This document shows positions 32,081-41,027 of a stretch of DNA of 42,305 nucleotides, one piece after another. This DNA comes from Bacillota bacterium (lineage in GTDB: Bacteria > Bacillota > Clostridia > Acetivibrionales > DSM-1351): positions 1 through 42,305 of the forward strand of contig JAEZOA010000105.1 in NCBI GenBank assembly GCA_023441625.1, in the 5' to 3' direction. The notes below the pieces were generated by a model. The model saw only the letters and a program-made list of their open reading frames with translations, ran no database searches and had not been told where the DNA came from. The translations under genes and the position numbers were made by a program. Position 1 is the stretch's first letter, and every line of letters begins with the position of its first letter.

Positions 32081-33766
32081 GTGGCCATAAAAAACAAGAA
32101 AACACTCAAAAAAAAAATACGAGGAGTAATTAATTACTGCGTTATTTTTACAATAATATTATTCTCATGTTTTATTTTAGCCATAGCAGCATTTTTTTTA
32201 CGGGTTCAAACTGAATTCATGTGTAAGTATTATACTGAATCTATTTCACAAACAATGAATTCCTCCTATTTTTTAAAGCAAATGAATATCACTGATATTA
32301 AAGCTTTAGACCCAAATTCTCAATACTGTAAAGAATGGTTTGCAAATATTGATAAACTTGCGAATCAAGGCTTAGATGCCAATTTTCACAATTCTTCCTT
32401 ACAGAACTCAGATAGTATTTCGACAGATGAAGAGTTAAGTGTATTAAGTATGAATAACTTGATAAATTTATCAATTACACTAGAGGATAAGCTTATATAT
32501 TCAAAAAATTCTGTTACTGGACCTTTTTTTGGCTCTACAAATAATGATCAAGAAGAGTTGGAAGTTAATAAAGAGGATAGTTTCTTGCTTAATTACTTTG
32601 AAACAACAACTCAGAAACCATTATTTGACTCAGCAAATAATCAGATAGGTATGGTGACTGCGAGTGTTAACAACGATTTTATTGTAAATGTTTTTATTTC
32701 AATCTTGGGTATCATAATCATCTTCTCTTTATTAATATTAATATTCAACAAAATAATTATTAGAATTATAACTACTCCTATTGTTAATCCTTTAAAACGT
32801 CTAAATGAGACTATAAACTCATTAACTGAAGGTGATTTTGATAATATAATGAACTCTAGAATAAATGTAAAACGCCCTTTGAGGGAAATAGAGGATTTAG
32901 CTTCTTCTACAAATAAAATGATTGATAAAATGAAGGATTTTAATGAAATATTGACTGCACAAAATGAGGAATTAGAAGCACAAAATGAAGAACTTACTTA
33001 TTCTAAGAGTCAAATTCAAGATCAGCAGGCTATGCTTGTACAGATAGAGAACATGGCGTCTGTTGGTCAATTAACTGCCGCTATAACTCATGAAATAAAT
33101 ACTCCTTTAGGAGCAATAAACAGCAATTCACAAATGTTTGAGATGTTCATTAAAATGCTTAAAGATAACCCACAAATATCTGTAAACGAGGAGTTAGTTC
33201 AGTTAGTTGATTCCATGAATGAGATAAATGGTGTAAGTATTATGGCTTGTAATCGCGTTTCAGAAATTATAAGGAGTTTAAAAATTTACACCCGTATAGA
33301 TCAGGCGGAATTCCAAGAAACTAATATTATTGATAGTATTAAAAGTGTTCTTATTTTGTCATCAAACCTTTGGAAAAAGAAAATTACTATTCACGAAGAT
33401 TATGGTGAGTTACATATTATTAAGTGCTATTCTGGATTATTAAATCAAGTATTTATGAATGTTTTGGTAAACTCCATCCAAGCTATTGAAGGCAAGGGTG
33501 ATATTTACATTAAAACTTATAATGATGAAGAGAAAATGTATATTTCTTTTAGAGATACTGGTACAGGTATAAGTGACGAAGATATTAAGTATATTTTTGA
33601 TATGGGCTTTACAACTAAAGGAACTGGAATTGGAATGGGGCTTGGACTTGCAATAAGCTATAATATAGTGGAAAAACATAATGGAGAAATTAGCGTTAAT
33701 AGTGAGCTTGGTGTTGGTACCGAATTTATTATTTCAATACCATTAACTTGGAATGAAAAAACATGA
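32081..33766 (+). CDS. Membrane sensor histidine kinase
   Basis: The 561-residue protein has two membrane helices (about residues 20-45 and 205-230) enclosing an extracellular sensor region, then a HAMP domain. A heptad coiled coil follows ('AQNEELEAQNEELTYSKSQI'), then the phospho-acceptor box 'ITHEINTPLGAINSN' and an ATPase domain with an N box and 'FRDTGTGISDEDIKYIFD', 'GMGLGLAISYNIVEKH'. The signal is unknown. The likely target is the divergent HD-GYP regulator. GTG 32081 follows AAGGGGGA with a seven-base gap. It ends just before a sugar-permease remnant. Confidence 0.9.
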   Translation: MAIKNKKTLKKKIRGVINYCVIFTIILFSCFILAIAAFFLRVQTEFMCKYYTESISQTMNSSYFLKQMNITDIKALDPNSQYCKEWFANIDKLANQGLDANFHNSSLQNSDSISTDEELSVLSMNNLINLSITLEDKLIYSKNSVTGPFFGSTNNDQEELEVNKEDSFLLNYFETTTQKPLFDSANNQIGMVTASVNNDFIVNVFISILGIIIIFSLLILIFNKIIIRIITTPIVNPLKRLNETINSLTEGDFDNIMNSRINVKRPLREIEDLASSTNKMIDKMKDFNEILTAQNEELEAQNEELTYSKSQIQDQQAMLVQIENMASVGQLTAAITHEINTPLGAINSNSQMFEMFIKMLKDNPQISVNEELVQLVDSMNEINGVSIMACNRVSEIIRSLKIYTRIDQAEFQETNIIDSIKSVLILSSNLWKKKITIHEDYGELHIIKCYSGLLNQVFMNVLVNSIQAIEGKGDIYIKTYNDEEKMYISFRDTGTGISDEDIKYIFDMGFTTKGTGIGMGLGLAISYNIVEKHNGEISVNSELGVGTEFIISIPLTWNEKT

Positions 33767-33774
33767 TAAATTAC

Positions 33775-33948
33775 ACTACTTGGTACTTTCAGTACCACAA
33801 CTGGTGGTCCAGGTACAGTAATAGGAGCAATTATTGGTGCACTGGTAATGGGTGTATTAAATAATGGCATGTCAATATTGGGTTGGGGCAGCGAATGGCA
33901 GATGGTGATAAAGTTGTAGTATTTGTAGGTTATGATGTTTACATTTAG
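33775..33948 (+). pseudogene. Sugar ABC transporter permease (XylH/RbsC-like), C-terminal remnant
   Basis: The frame reads 'TTTGGPGTVIGAIIGALVMG' and 'VLNNGMSILGWGSEWQMVIK', a conserved C-terminal block of ribose/xylose-type permeases. A frame change then gives 'VVVFVGYDVYI' and a stop at 33948. Nothing of the upstream two thirds of the gene is present. The histidine kinase gene ends directly before it. Confidence 0.8.
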
Positions 33949-33950
33949 GG

Positions 33951-33978
33951 TTGATTTAAAAGAAAATTATAGTATAAT
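33951..33978 (+). promoter_or_regulatory. Promoter of the cobalamin operon
   Basis: TTGATT (33951-33956), 16-base spacer and TATAAT (33973-33978) lie just upstream of the riboswitch, giving a transcript start near 33985. Confidence 0.65.
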
Positions 33979-34000
33979 TAGTATGTAATCAATTGAATAA

Positions 34001-34150
34001 GTTATTGGTGCTCAATTATTGAGATAATAGGGAAAGTGGTAAAAGCCACTACAGCCCCCGCTACTGTAAGGATAACGAAACCTTTATAACCACTGGTCAA
34101 ACGGGAAGGGAAGGGAGTAGAACGATCTAAGTCAGGAAACCTGCCAATTT
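34001..34150 (+). ncRNA. Cobalamin (adenosylcobalamin-class) riboswitch
   Basis: The conserved pieces appear in order: ttattggtgc (34002-34011), the J3/4 core 'gggaaagtggtaaaagccac' (34030-34049), 'acagcccccgctactgtaag' (34051-34070), and the B12 box 'agtcaggaaacctgcc' (34130-34145). A terminator hairpin follows at 34257. Binding of coenzyme B12 would promote termination and shut off uptake and synthesis genes downstream. Confidence 0.92.
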
Positions 34151-34256
34151 CTAAGAATTAAGACGCTTCGGAGGGAGGTATGCTTAAAGGTCGTAGTACT
34201 AGTACTTAGCTTTTTATGTGTTTAACATAATCTTGGTGCTTATATGTGATTTTTAA

Positions 34257-34285
34257 ACTTCTGCTTGTAAAGCAGGAGTTTTTTG
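34257..34285 (+). terminator. Riboswitch expression-platform terminator
   Basis: acttctgctt (34257-34266) pairs with aagcaggagt (34270-34279) over a three-base loop, followed by a six-T run. It lies between the riboswitch and the first transporter gene. Confidence 0.85.
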
Positions 34286-34366
34286 TATTTTAGGAAAAGT
34301 ATAGGCACTACTAAGTTTTTTGCCTATGGTTTGGCACAAGCGAAGTTTTCTTTATGGAGAGAATAT

Positions 34367-35320
34367 ATGAGTAGGTATAGAAAAATCATAATAATATTGT
34401 TATTTGTTTTGGTCGGATTAAGTGCTCTTGCCATACTTTTGGGAAAAGTAAATTTGCTTAAAATTGATACTCAGCTTGCTTATACAATTTTCTATCAGAT
34501 TAGATTCCCAAGGGTCTTAGTGGCAATCTTTGCAGGAGGTTCGCTTGCTATAAGTGGGCTGATTTTTCAGGGGTTACTACAGAACCCACTTGCCGATTCT
34601 TATACATTAGGAATTGCATCAGGAGGTGCTTTTGGAGCATGTTTAGGGATATTGTTGAATACTAGCTTTGACTTAGGTCTTCCAATTCAATTGTTAGCTA
34701 TTGTATTCAGTTATTTGGTCATTCTCATTGTACTGTGGCTTTCAAAAGCAAAAGGAGAACTTGAAACATCAAATATTATAATAGGCGGGATTATTGTAGG
34801 CAGTGTTTTTTCTGCAGGATTAAGCCTTTTAAAGACGCTCGCAGACGAAGATGTCGCTTCGATGGTTTTTTGGTTGATGGGCAGCTTGTCTTCTAAGCCT
34901 TTTTCAAGTGCAATTGTGCTGGCTATTGTCTCTGTTGTGGGATTATTAATAACTTCAAGATATATGAATGAGCTTAATATTATAACACTAGGAAGACGAG
35001 AAGCCCAAACAATGGGAATTTCATATGATTTTATCTATAGATTGTTAATGTTCGTTGCAGTTTCATTAACGGCATTTTCAGTGTCACTATGTGGTATTAT
35101 TGGTTTCGTTGGACTTGTAGTCCCTCATTTGTGCCGGATCCTCGTAGGGGCAGATAACCGCAAGCTACTTCCTATGTCTGCTATTTTGGGTGCTGTATTT
35201 TTGTTAACAGCGGATACACTGACGAGGACAGTTTTGGAGCATGAATTACCGGTGGGTGTTTTGACTACCATGGTGGGTGGACCATTTTTTATCTACATTT
35301 TTATTACAAAGAAAAGGTGA
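34367..35320 (+). CDS. btuC: FecCD/BtuC-family ABC transporter permease (corrinoid uptake)
   Basis: The 317-residue protein is a ten-helix FecCD permease: 'RFPRVLVAIFAGGSLAISG', 'FQGLLQNPLADSYTLGIASG' and 'LCGIIGFVGLVVPHLCRIL' are family hallmarks. FecCD proteins carry iron siderophores, heme or B12. The cobalamin riboswitch upstream and cbi genes downstream make corrinoid the likely cargo. ATG 34367 has GGAGA upstream. An open frame extends to 34283, but those codons read through the riboswitch terminator. Confidence 0.9.
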   Translation: MSRYRKIIIILLFVLVGLSALAILLGKVNLLKIDTQLAYTIFYQIRFPRVLVAIFAGGSLAISGLIFQGLLQNPLADSYTLGIASGGAFGACLGILLNTSFDLGLPIQLLAIVFSYLVILIVLWLSKAKGELETSNIIIGGIIVGSVFSAGLSLLKTLADEDVASMVFWLMGSLSSKPFSSAIVLAIVSVVGLLITSRYMNELNIITLGRREAQTMGISYDFIYRLLMFVAVSLTAFSVSLCGIIGFVGLVVPHLCRILVGADNRKLLPMSAILGAVFLLTADTLTRTVLEHELPVGVLTTMVGGPFFIYIFITKKR

Positions 35321-35323
35321 TAT

Positions 35324-36061
35324 ATGCTTAGACTTAATAATGTTCAATTTAAATATGGTAAAAAGAAAATCTTGAATGGAATTACCTTACAATTTAACAA
35401 AGGGAAGGTTTATGGAATTATTGGACCTAATGGTGCAGGAAAATCAACACTACTCAATTTGATTGCAAAGGATATTAAGCCAACAGGAGGAGAAATTCTA
35501 CTCAAAGATCAAGATGTGTCTAGCTATAATCATAAAAATTTTGCCAGGATGCTTTCTTATATGCGCCAGAACATTCAAGTCAGATTTTCCTATACAGTGA
35601 GTGAGTTTATCAGTATGGGCAGGTATTGCTATGATGATTGCTCTGCTTCTGAAAATAAAAGGATTGTTGATTATAGAATTCAAGAAATGGATTTGAGTAA
35701 CTATCAAAATACACCTTTAACAGAACTTAGTGGAGGAGAGGTGCAACGTGCTTTTTTTGCCAAAACACTAGTTCAGGATGGCCAAATTATCTTGGTAGAT
35801 GAGGGTGTGTCTAATGCAGATATTTTCTACAAATTAAGATTTTTTGACATTTTGAAGAAAGAAGCTGCACTAGGAAAGCTGGTAATTGTTATCATGCATG
35901 ATTTATTTTTAGCAAAGCGATATTGCGATCAGCTTGTGGTGCTCAACCAACAACAGATTTATGCACAGGATAGCAGTGAAAAGGTATTGAATCGTCAAAT
36001 GCTTGATACGGTTTTTAAAGTAAAAGGTGATGTAGTTAATAATACATTAATATTAGATTAA
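35324..36061 (+). CDS. btuD: ABC transporter ATP-binding protein (BtuD-like)
   Basis: The 245-residue ATPase has Walker A 'GPNGAGKST', Q-loop 'YMRQN', signature 'LSGGEVQRAFF' and H-loop 'IMHDLF'. The Walker B/D-loop reads 'ILVDEGVSNAD' instead of the usual 'DEPTSxLD'; the catalytic glutamate is kept. It pairs with the BtuC-like permease three bases upstream and the binding lipoprotein downstream. Confidence 0.9.
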   Translation: MLRLNNVQFKYGKKKILNGITLQFNKGKVYGIIGPNGAGKSTLLNLIAKDIKPTGGEILLKDQDVSSYNHKNFARMLSYMRQNIQVRFSYTVSEFISMGRYCYDDCSASENKRIVDYRIQEMDLSNYQNTPLTELSGGEVQRAFFAKTLVQDGQIILVDEGVSNADIFYKLRFFDILKKEAALGKLVIVIMHDLFLAKRYCDQLVVLNQQQIYAQDSSEKVLNRQMLDTVFKVKGDVVNNTLILD

Positions 36062-36072
36062 CGGAGCAAAGG

Positions 36073-36184
36073 CTGAAAGAAATTAAAAAAACATTGAAGG
36101 AGGTGCCAAGTCCATGCCATTTATTTCGAGGAAATGCACATTTCCTTGGTGTTCTTGTGCAAAATGTGGGGCATGGACATAGTT
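36073..36184 (+). promoter_or_regulatory. Leader element D: Shine-Dalgarno, hairpin, start codon (btuF-like)
   Basis: AAGGAGG (36097-36103) lies 81 bases before ATG 36185. gtccatgcc (36110-36118) pairs perfectly with ggcatggac (36170-36178), leaving 6 bases on each side. The 51-base loop carries an extra hairpin, aggaaatg (36129-36136) with catttcct (36139-36146). The upstream block ctgaaagaaattaaa starts at 36073. This copy lies inside the operon, between the ATPase and binding-protein genes. Confidence 0.7.
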
Positions 36185-37141
36185 ATGAAAAAGGGATTAA
36201 GTTTATTATTAGTTTTAATGATGTTTTGTATGGTGGGTTGCCAGAATACATCAAAGGTTGATACGACAGTACCATCTACTGTATCAGCTACTGCAGCAAA
36301 TACAGAAATAAAGTTTATTGACGATAGCGGAAAAGAAATTGTGTTATCATCACCAGCAACAAAAATCGTCTCTCTTTATTCTGTACATACAGAAAACCTG
36401 TTTTCTTTTGGCTTGAACGAAGAGATTATCGGAGTAGGGACAAGTGATTCTTATCCCGAAGAGGCTTCAAAAAAGACACAATATAGTTTTAAGGATGATC
36501 CGGAGCTGCTTATTGCAGCTAAACCAGATGTGGTTCTGGTAAGAACCATGATTATTAATTCATATCCTGATTATATCAAAGCTATTGAAGATGCGGGAAT
36601 TACAGTCGTTAACCTGTATTGTACTGAATTTGAGCAGTTTGATGACTATATAACTCGATTAGGTATGCTGGTAGGCAAAAATGATGAAGCAAAGAATTTA
36701 ATATCTAAGTTTCATAAATCAATTGATGATATGAAAGCTCAGTGTAGTAAATTGGAGACCAAGAAAAAGGTGTACTTTGAAAGTATAGGTGATAAGTTTA
36801 AGACAGCCACGCCAAATTCTTTTGCAGGAACAGCACTTCAAATCCTGGGGCTTGAGAATATTGCAAGTGATGTGGTGTTTGATGGGAAAGCAACTGTAGT
36901 AGAGTATGGTGAGGAAGCGCTATTGGCTAAAGGCAAGGATATTGATATATATATTGCTCAAAAGGGAACGATGAACAAGGCTGTTTCAGTAGATGAGATC
37001 AAAGTCAGACCAGGCTATGATGCAATTAGGGCAGTCCAAGAAAATCATATTATCATTATTGATGAAAAACTGATTTCCAGTGCGACTATGAGATATATTG
37101 AAGGGTTAAAGGAGCTGTATTCTCAAATTTATGGAAAATAA
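36185..37141 (+). CDS. btuF: Corrinoid-binding lipoprotein of the ABC transporter (BtuF-like)
   Basis: The 318-residue protein has a lipoprotein signal peptide with lipobox 'CMVGC' (Cys19) and a class III periplasmic-binding fold: 'EIVLSSPATKIVSLYSVHTE', 'LLIAAKPDVVLVRTM'. It would capture corrinoid outside the cell and hand it to the BtuC/BtuD-like pair. Specificity is inferred from the riboswitch and cbi genes; other FecB-type ligands cannot be excluded by sequence alone. ATG 36185 begins the signal peptide. The 17 in-frame codons upstream are part of the hairpin leader. Confidence 0.88.
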   Translation: MKKGLSLLLVLMMFCMVGCQNTSKVDTTVPSTVSATAANTEIKFIDDSGKEIVLSSPATKIVSLYSVHTENLFSFGLNEEIIGVGTSDSYPEEASKKTQYSFKDDPELLIAAKPDVVLVRTMIINSYPDYIKAIEDAGITVVNLYCTEFEQFDDYITRLGMLVGKNDEAKNLISKFHKSIDDMKAQCSKLETKKKVYFESIGDKFKTATPNSFAGTALQILGLENIASDVVFDGKATVVEYGEEALLAKGKDIDIYIAQKGTMNKAVSVDEIKVRPGYDAIRAVQENHIIIIDEKLISSATMRYIEGLKELYSQIYGK

Positions 37142-37207
37142 GTAATTTATCCAAAATAACTTATTTAAGTAGGTAAAACATATAAACATTGTTTAGGGTG
37201 CAATACT

Positions 37208-38341
37208 ATGGATGAACGAGTAGTAAAAGATGGCAAAGAGTTAAGATGCGGATATACAACAGGCAGCTGCGCTACTGCAGCTGCTAAAGCATGTGCTATT
37301 ATGCTACTGAGTGAAGAAGTAGTGAATGTAGTTATAATAGATACCCCCAAAGGTGCTAGGTTGACTTTACAGGTAGAGGATATAGTTAAACAAAGGAATT
37401 GGGTCAGTTGTTCTATATCAAAAGATGCCGGAGATGACCCTGATGTTACAAATGGGATGAGAATTTCAGCAAGGGTTGAAAGAATACTAAATGGAATACA
37501 AATTGACGGTGGCGCTGGAGTAGGACGTGTAACAAAAGAAGGGCTGTCCTGTGTTGTGGGTGAGGCTGCAATAAACCCAATTCCTAGACAAATGATAAAA
37601 GAGGCTTTAAAGCAAGTGTCACAAGAATACAATTATAATGGAGGATTTTCAGTTGTTATTTCAGCTGAAAATGGTGAGGAAGTTGCAAAGAAAACCTTTA
37701 ATCCGCGATTAGGTATAGTAGGTGGTATTTCAATATTAGGAACCAGTGGAATAGTTGAGCCAATGAGTGAAAAAGCAATAATTGAAACCATACGCTTAGA
37801 GATAAACAGTAAGATATTTAAAAATAGTGAATACTTACTTATTTCCCCAGGTAATTATGGGCGGGATTTTGCTTTGAAAGAATTTGGACTTGATATAGAT
37901 TTAGGTGTAAAATGTTCTAACTTTATTGGAGAGGCTATTGACTATGCGGCATATAAAAAAGTGAAAAATATTCTGCTGATAGGTCATGCAGGGAAGCTTT
38001 GCAAAATAGCAGGTGGAATAATGAATACTCATTCCCGTGTAGCCGATTGCAGATGTGAAATATTTGCGGCGCATTCTGCATTGGCGGGTGCATCGCTGGA
38101 GCAAGTAGATCAGATTATGAATTCCATTACCACAGATGAAATTGGTGGGTTGTTGCAGAAGTATGAAATAGCTAATCAGGTCTATGAAAGCATATTGAAA
38201 AAAATAGAATACCATTTAAATCAAAGAGTTGCTTTTAACTGCAGAATTGAGGTAATAATGTTTACAAAACAGGGTGAAGCATTTTATCAGACACCTGGCT
38301 CACAGCTAGCAATAGAAAATCTAAAAAAAGTTGTGCAATGA
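37208..38341 (+). CDS. cbiD: CbiD, cobalt-precorrin-5B C1-methyltransferase
   Basis: The 377-residue enzyme has the CbiD start 'LRCGYTTGSCATAAAKACAI' and the conserved 'GGAGVGRVTKEGLSC' and 'LIGHAGKLCKIAGGIMNTHS'. It adds a methyl group at C1 of the corrin ring in the anaerobic (cobalt-early) pathway. It lies 66 bases after the lipoprotein gene and overlaps the next small ORF by four bases. Confidence 0.95.
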   Translation: MDERVVKDGKELRCGYTTGSCATAAAKACAIMLLSEEVVNVVIIDTPKGARLTLQVEDIVKQRNWVSCSISKDAGDDPDVTNGMRISARVERILNGIQIDGGAGVGRVTKEGLSCVVGEAAINPIPRQMIKEALKQVSQEYNYNGGFSVVISAENGEEVAKKTFNPRLGIVGGISILGTSGIVEPMSEKAIIETIRLEINSKIFKNSEYLLISPGNYGRDFALKEFGLDIDLGVKCSNFIGEAIDYAAYKKVKNILLIGHAGKLCKIAGGIMNTHSRVADCRCEIFAAHSALAGASLEQVDQIMNSITTDEIGGLLQKYEIANQVYESILKKIEYHLNQRVAFNCRIEVIMFTKQGEAFYQTPGSQLAIENLKKVVQ

Positions 38342-38505
38342 AAATAGTCAAGGACTATATAAAGGACAAAGAAATATTATATTGCCCAATGCCTATGAGC
38401 AGGAATTTGGAACTTCTTGAGCATAATGAAAAAATATACAGAAATCCGGATCAGATTCCTGATGACTCAAGCTACTTTTCAATTATTATAGTAAAGGAGA
38501 ACTAA
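38338..38505 (+). CDS. Unrecognised 55-aa protein in the cobalamin operon
   Basis: An ATG overlapping the cbiD stop (ATGA) opens a 55-codon frame that ends two bases before the cbiF ATG, filling the gap exactly. It begins MKIVKDYIKDKEILYCPMP and ends with a hydrophobic strand and 'IIIVKEN'. The AAAGGAGA that serves cbiF lies in its last codons. It could be a small pathway accessory or the remnant of a larger gene. I know no match. Confidence 0.6.
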   Translation: MKIVKDYIKDKEILYCPMPMSRNLELLEHNEKIYRNPDQIPDDSSYFSIIIVKEN

Positions 38506-38507
38506 TT

Positions 38508-39263
38508 ATGGTTACATTTGTTGGGGCTGGACCCGGAGCAGTTGATTTAATTACGGTTAGAGGAAAATCATTGTTAGAAGCAGCTGACATTGTTATTTAT
38601 GCAGGCTCACTGGTAAATCCTGAGCTGCTGACATATACAAAAGAAACATGTCAGATATACAACAGTGCGGAAATGACCCTTGAACAAGTCATTTCTGTAA
38701 TGGAAAATGGTGAAAAAGAAAGAAAGCAAACAGTAAGACTTCATACAGGTGATCCTAGTATATATGGGGCAATACGCGAGCAAATGGATTTACTCCTAGA
38801 AAGAGGAATAGAATATACTGTAGTTCCTGGCGTGAGTTCCTTTTGCGGAGCAGCTGCTGCATTGAAGGTAGAATATACTCTTCCCAATGTAAGTCAAACT
38901 GTTATTTTAAGCAGAATGGAAGGACGCACACCCGTACCTGAAAAAGAAGAAATATCGAGGCTTGCTTCACATCGTGCATCTATGGCATTATTCCTGAGCT
39001 CATCAATGCTTACTGAGCTAAGCCAGAGATTGATAGATGGAGGATATGAGGAAGATACTCCAGCAGCTATTGTATACAAGGCAACTTGGCCAGATGAAAA
39101 GATTGTCAGAACAAGTGTAGGAAACTTACCTGCTGCTGCAAAGGAAAACAACATCAATAAAACTGCACTTATATTGGTAGGAAGCTTTTTGGGTGGCGAG
39201 TATGAGCGCTCAAAACTTTATGATCCGTCATTTACACATGAATTTAGAAAGGCTTCACAGTAA
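38508..39263 (+). CDS. cbiF: CbiF, cobalt-precorrin-4 C11-methyltransferase
   Basis: The 251-residue uroporphyrin-III-type methyltransferase has 'VTFVGAGPGAVDLITVRG', 'YAGSLVNPELL', 'LHTGDPSIYGAIREQM' and 'VPGVSSFCGAAAAL', which distinguish the C11 enzyme from its C17 and C20 relatives. It methylates C11 before ring contraction is resolved. It overlaps cbiG by one base (TAATG). Confidence 0.95.
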   Translation: MVTFVGAGPGAVDLITVRGKSLLEAADIVIYAGSLVNPELLTYTKETCQIYNSAEMTLEQVISVMENGEKERKQTVRLHTGDPSIYGAIREQMDLLLERGIEYTVVPGVSSFCGAAAALKVEYTLPNVSQTVILSRMEGRTPVPEKEEISRLASHRASMALFLSSSMLTELSQRLIDGGYEEDTPAAIVYKATWPDEKIVRTSVGNLPAAAKENNINKTALILVGSFLGGEYERSKLYDPSFTHEFRKASQ

Positions 39264-40285
39264 TGAAAATACAATTAGTGTCTTTTACAAAGCAAGGAGG
39301 ACAACTGTGTGCATTGCTACAAGATGAACTAAATAGGCAGGGACATAATTCTGTGGGCTACAGCAAATATGATATCAATGGCATAAAGCCTTTAGCTTGT
39401 GACATAAAGAGTTTCACAAAGTATGCATTTGACACATACGAGGCCATTGTCTTTATAGGTGCTGTCGGCATTGCAGTAAGGGCTATAGCCCCATTTGTTA
39501 AATCAAAAAAATCTGATCCGGCTGTTTTGGTTATTGATGAGACGGCAAAATATGTTATACCTGTTTTGTCGGGACATATTGGTGGAGCTAATGATTTGGC
39601 ACTGTTGCTATCTCATATACTTTCCGCCCAAGCGGTAATAACTACTGCGACAGACTGCAACTACAGGTTTGCTGTTGACTCATGGGCACTCAAAAATGGT
39701 TGCAATATTGCAAACGTCGAGAATGTAAAATATATATCGGCAGCAATATTAAATGGTGAAAAGGTTGGGTTATACTCAGACTTTCAAATAGAGGGTGATT
39801 TACCGGAAGGGTTAATCTGTTCAAATAATAATAGAGTAGGGATATGTATCTCAACCGATGAAAAGCATTATTTTGAACACACCTTACATCTGATACCAAG
39901 GCAATATGTATTAGGTATAGGCTGCAAAAAGAATACAAAGTATGAAAGTTTAATAGCTTTTATAGAATCTATATTACTAGAATACAATATATCTCAGTAT
40001 GAAGTTGAAGCAATTGCTTCAATTGACTTAAAAGCAGGGGAAACAGCATTATTAGAACTAAATAAAAAGTGGAAAATACCATTTCGTACATACTCTACTC
40101 AAGAACTAACTTTAGTCCATGGAGAATTTGCAGAATCCAGCTTCGTTAAAGCGACAACAGGGGTTGGCAATGTCTGCGAAAGGGCCGCAATAAAGGCTTG
40201 CGATGGCAAGCTTATAGTAAATAAAACATGCAGAGATGGAATTACTATTGCGATAGCTAAGAAAGAATGGAGGTGCAAGTTTTGA
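39263..40285 (+). CDS. cbiG: CbiG, cobalt-precorrin-5A hydrolase
   Basis: The 340-residue protein shows the CbiG N-terminal 'FIGAVGIAVRAIAPFVKSKK' and 'VIPVLSGHIGGANDLALLLS', and a C-terminal CobE-like domain ('LGIGCKKNTKYESLIAFIES'). It opens the lactone of cobalt-precorrin-5A and releases acetaldehyde, a step specific to the anaerobic route. It ends overlapping the TTG start of cbiH. Confidence 0.93.
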   Translation: MKIQLVSFTKQGGQLCALLQDELNRQGHNSVGYSKYDINGIKPLACDIKSFTKYAFDTYEAIVFIGAVGIAVRAIAPFVKSKKSDPAVLVIDETAKYVIPVLSGHIGGANDLALLLSHILSAQAVITTATDCNYRFAVDSWALKNGCNIANVENVKYISAAILNGEKVGLYSDFQIEGDLPEGLICSNNNRVGICISTDEKHYFEHTLHLIPRQYVLGIGCKKNTKYESLIAFIESILLEYNISQYEVEAIASIDLKAGETALLELNKKWKIPFRTYSTQELTLVHGEFAESSFVKATTGVGNVCERAAIKACDGKLIVNKTCRDGITIAIAKKEWRCKF

Positions 40286-41016
40286 AATTATATGTAGTGG
40301 GACTTGGTCCCGGTGAAGATAGTCAAATAACAAACAAGGCATTAGCCGCTTTAGAAAATAGTGATCTGATTGTTGGATATGGAGTCTATATTGATTTAAT
40401 AAAGCATCTGATTCCAAATAAAGAAATACTGACTACACCTATGAAAAAAGAGGTAGACCGCTGTAAAATGGCTGTGGAGGCCGCACTTTCTGGTAAAAAT
40501 GTCGCGATGGTATCTAGTGGAGATGCAGGAATTTATGGCATGGCAGGACTTATTTATGAGGTGCTGGCAGAATATTCTACCAACAATGTAGAAGTAGAGG
40601 TCATACCGGGAATCACCGCAGCATCATCTGCGGCAGCAATACTTGGAGCACCTTTAATGCAGGATTTTGCTGTTATTTCTCTTAGCGATCTGCTTACACC
40701 TTGGGAAGATATTGAAAAACGAATACGGCTTGCAGCACAAGTGGGGTTTGTTATTTGTATATATAATCCATCTAGTAAAAAACGCAGCGATTATTTAATG
40801 AAAGCATGTCAGATTGCAATGGAGAGCATTGATAAAAGCACACTATGCGGGCTTGTACAAAATATTGGACGAGAGGGACAACAGAAAAAGATTTTGACAA
40901 TAGAAGAGCTTGCTTGTACACAGGTGGATATGTTTACTACTGCTATTATTGGTAATAAAAATACAAAAATAGTAAATGGTAAGTTAGTGACATCTAGAGG
41001 CTATAGAAGTATATAG
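40282..41016 (+). CDS. cbiH: CbiH, cobalt-precorrin-3 C17-methyltransferase
   Basis: The 244-residue methyltransferase has 'LYVVGLGPGEDSQITNKAL', 'VSSGDAGIYGMAGLIYEVL' and 'IPGITAASSAAAILGAPLMQ', typical of the ring-contracting C17 enzyme. The start is TTG 40282: GGAGGT (40269-40274) lies seven bases upstream, so ATG 40267 lies before the ribosome-binding site and is rejected. No ferredoxin-like extension is present. Confidence 0.92.
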   Translation: MKLYVVGLGPGEDSQITNKALAALENSDLIVGYGVYIDLIKHLIPNKEILTTPMKKEVDRCKMAVEAALSGKNVAMVSSGDAGIYGMAGLIYEVLAEYSTNNVEVEVIPGITAASSAAAILGAPLMQDFAVISLSDLLTPWEDIEKRIRLAAQVGFVICIYNPSSKKRSDYLMKACQIAMESIDKSTLCGLVQNIGREGQQKKILTIEELACTQVDMFTTAIIGNKNTKIVNGKLVTSRGYRSI

Positions 41017-41027
41017 AAGGGACACTT

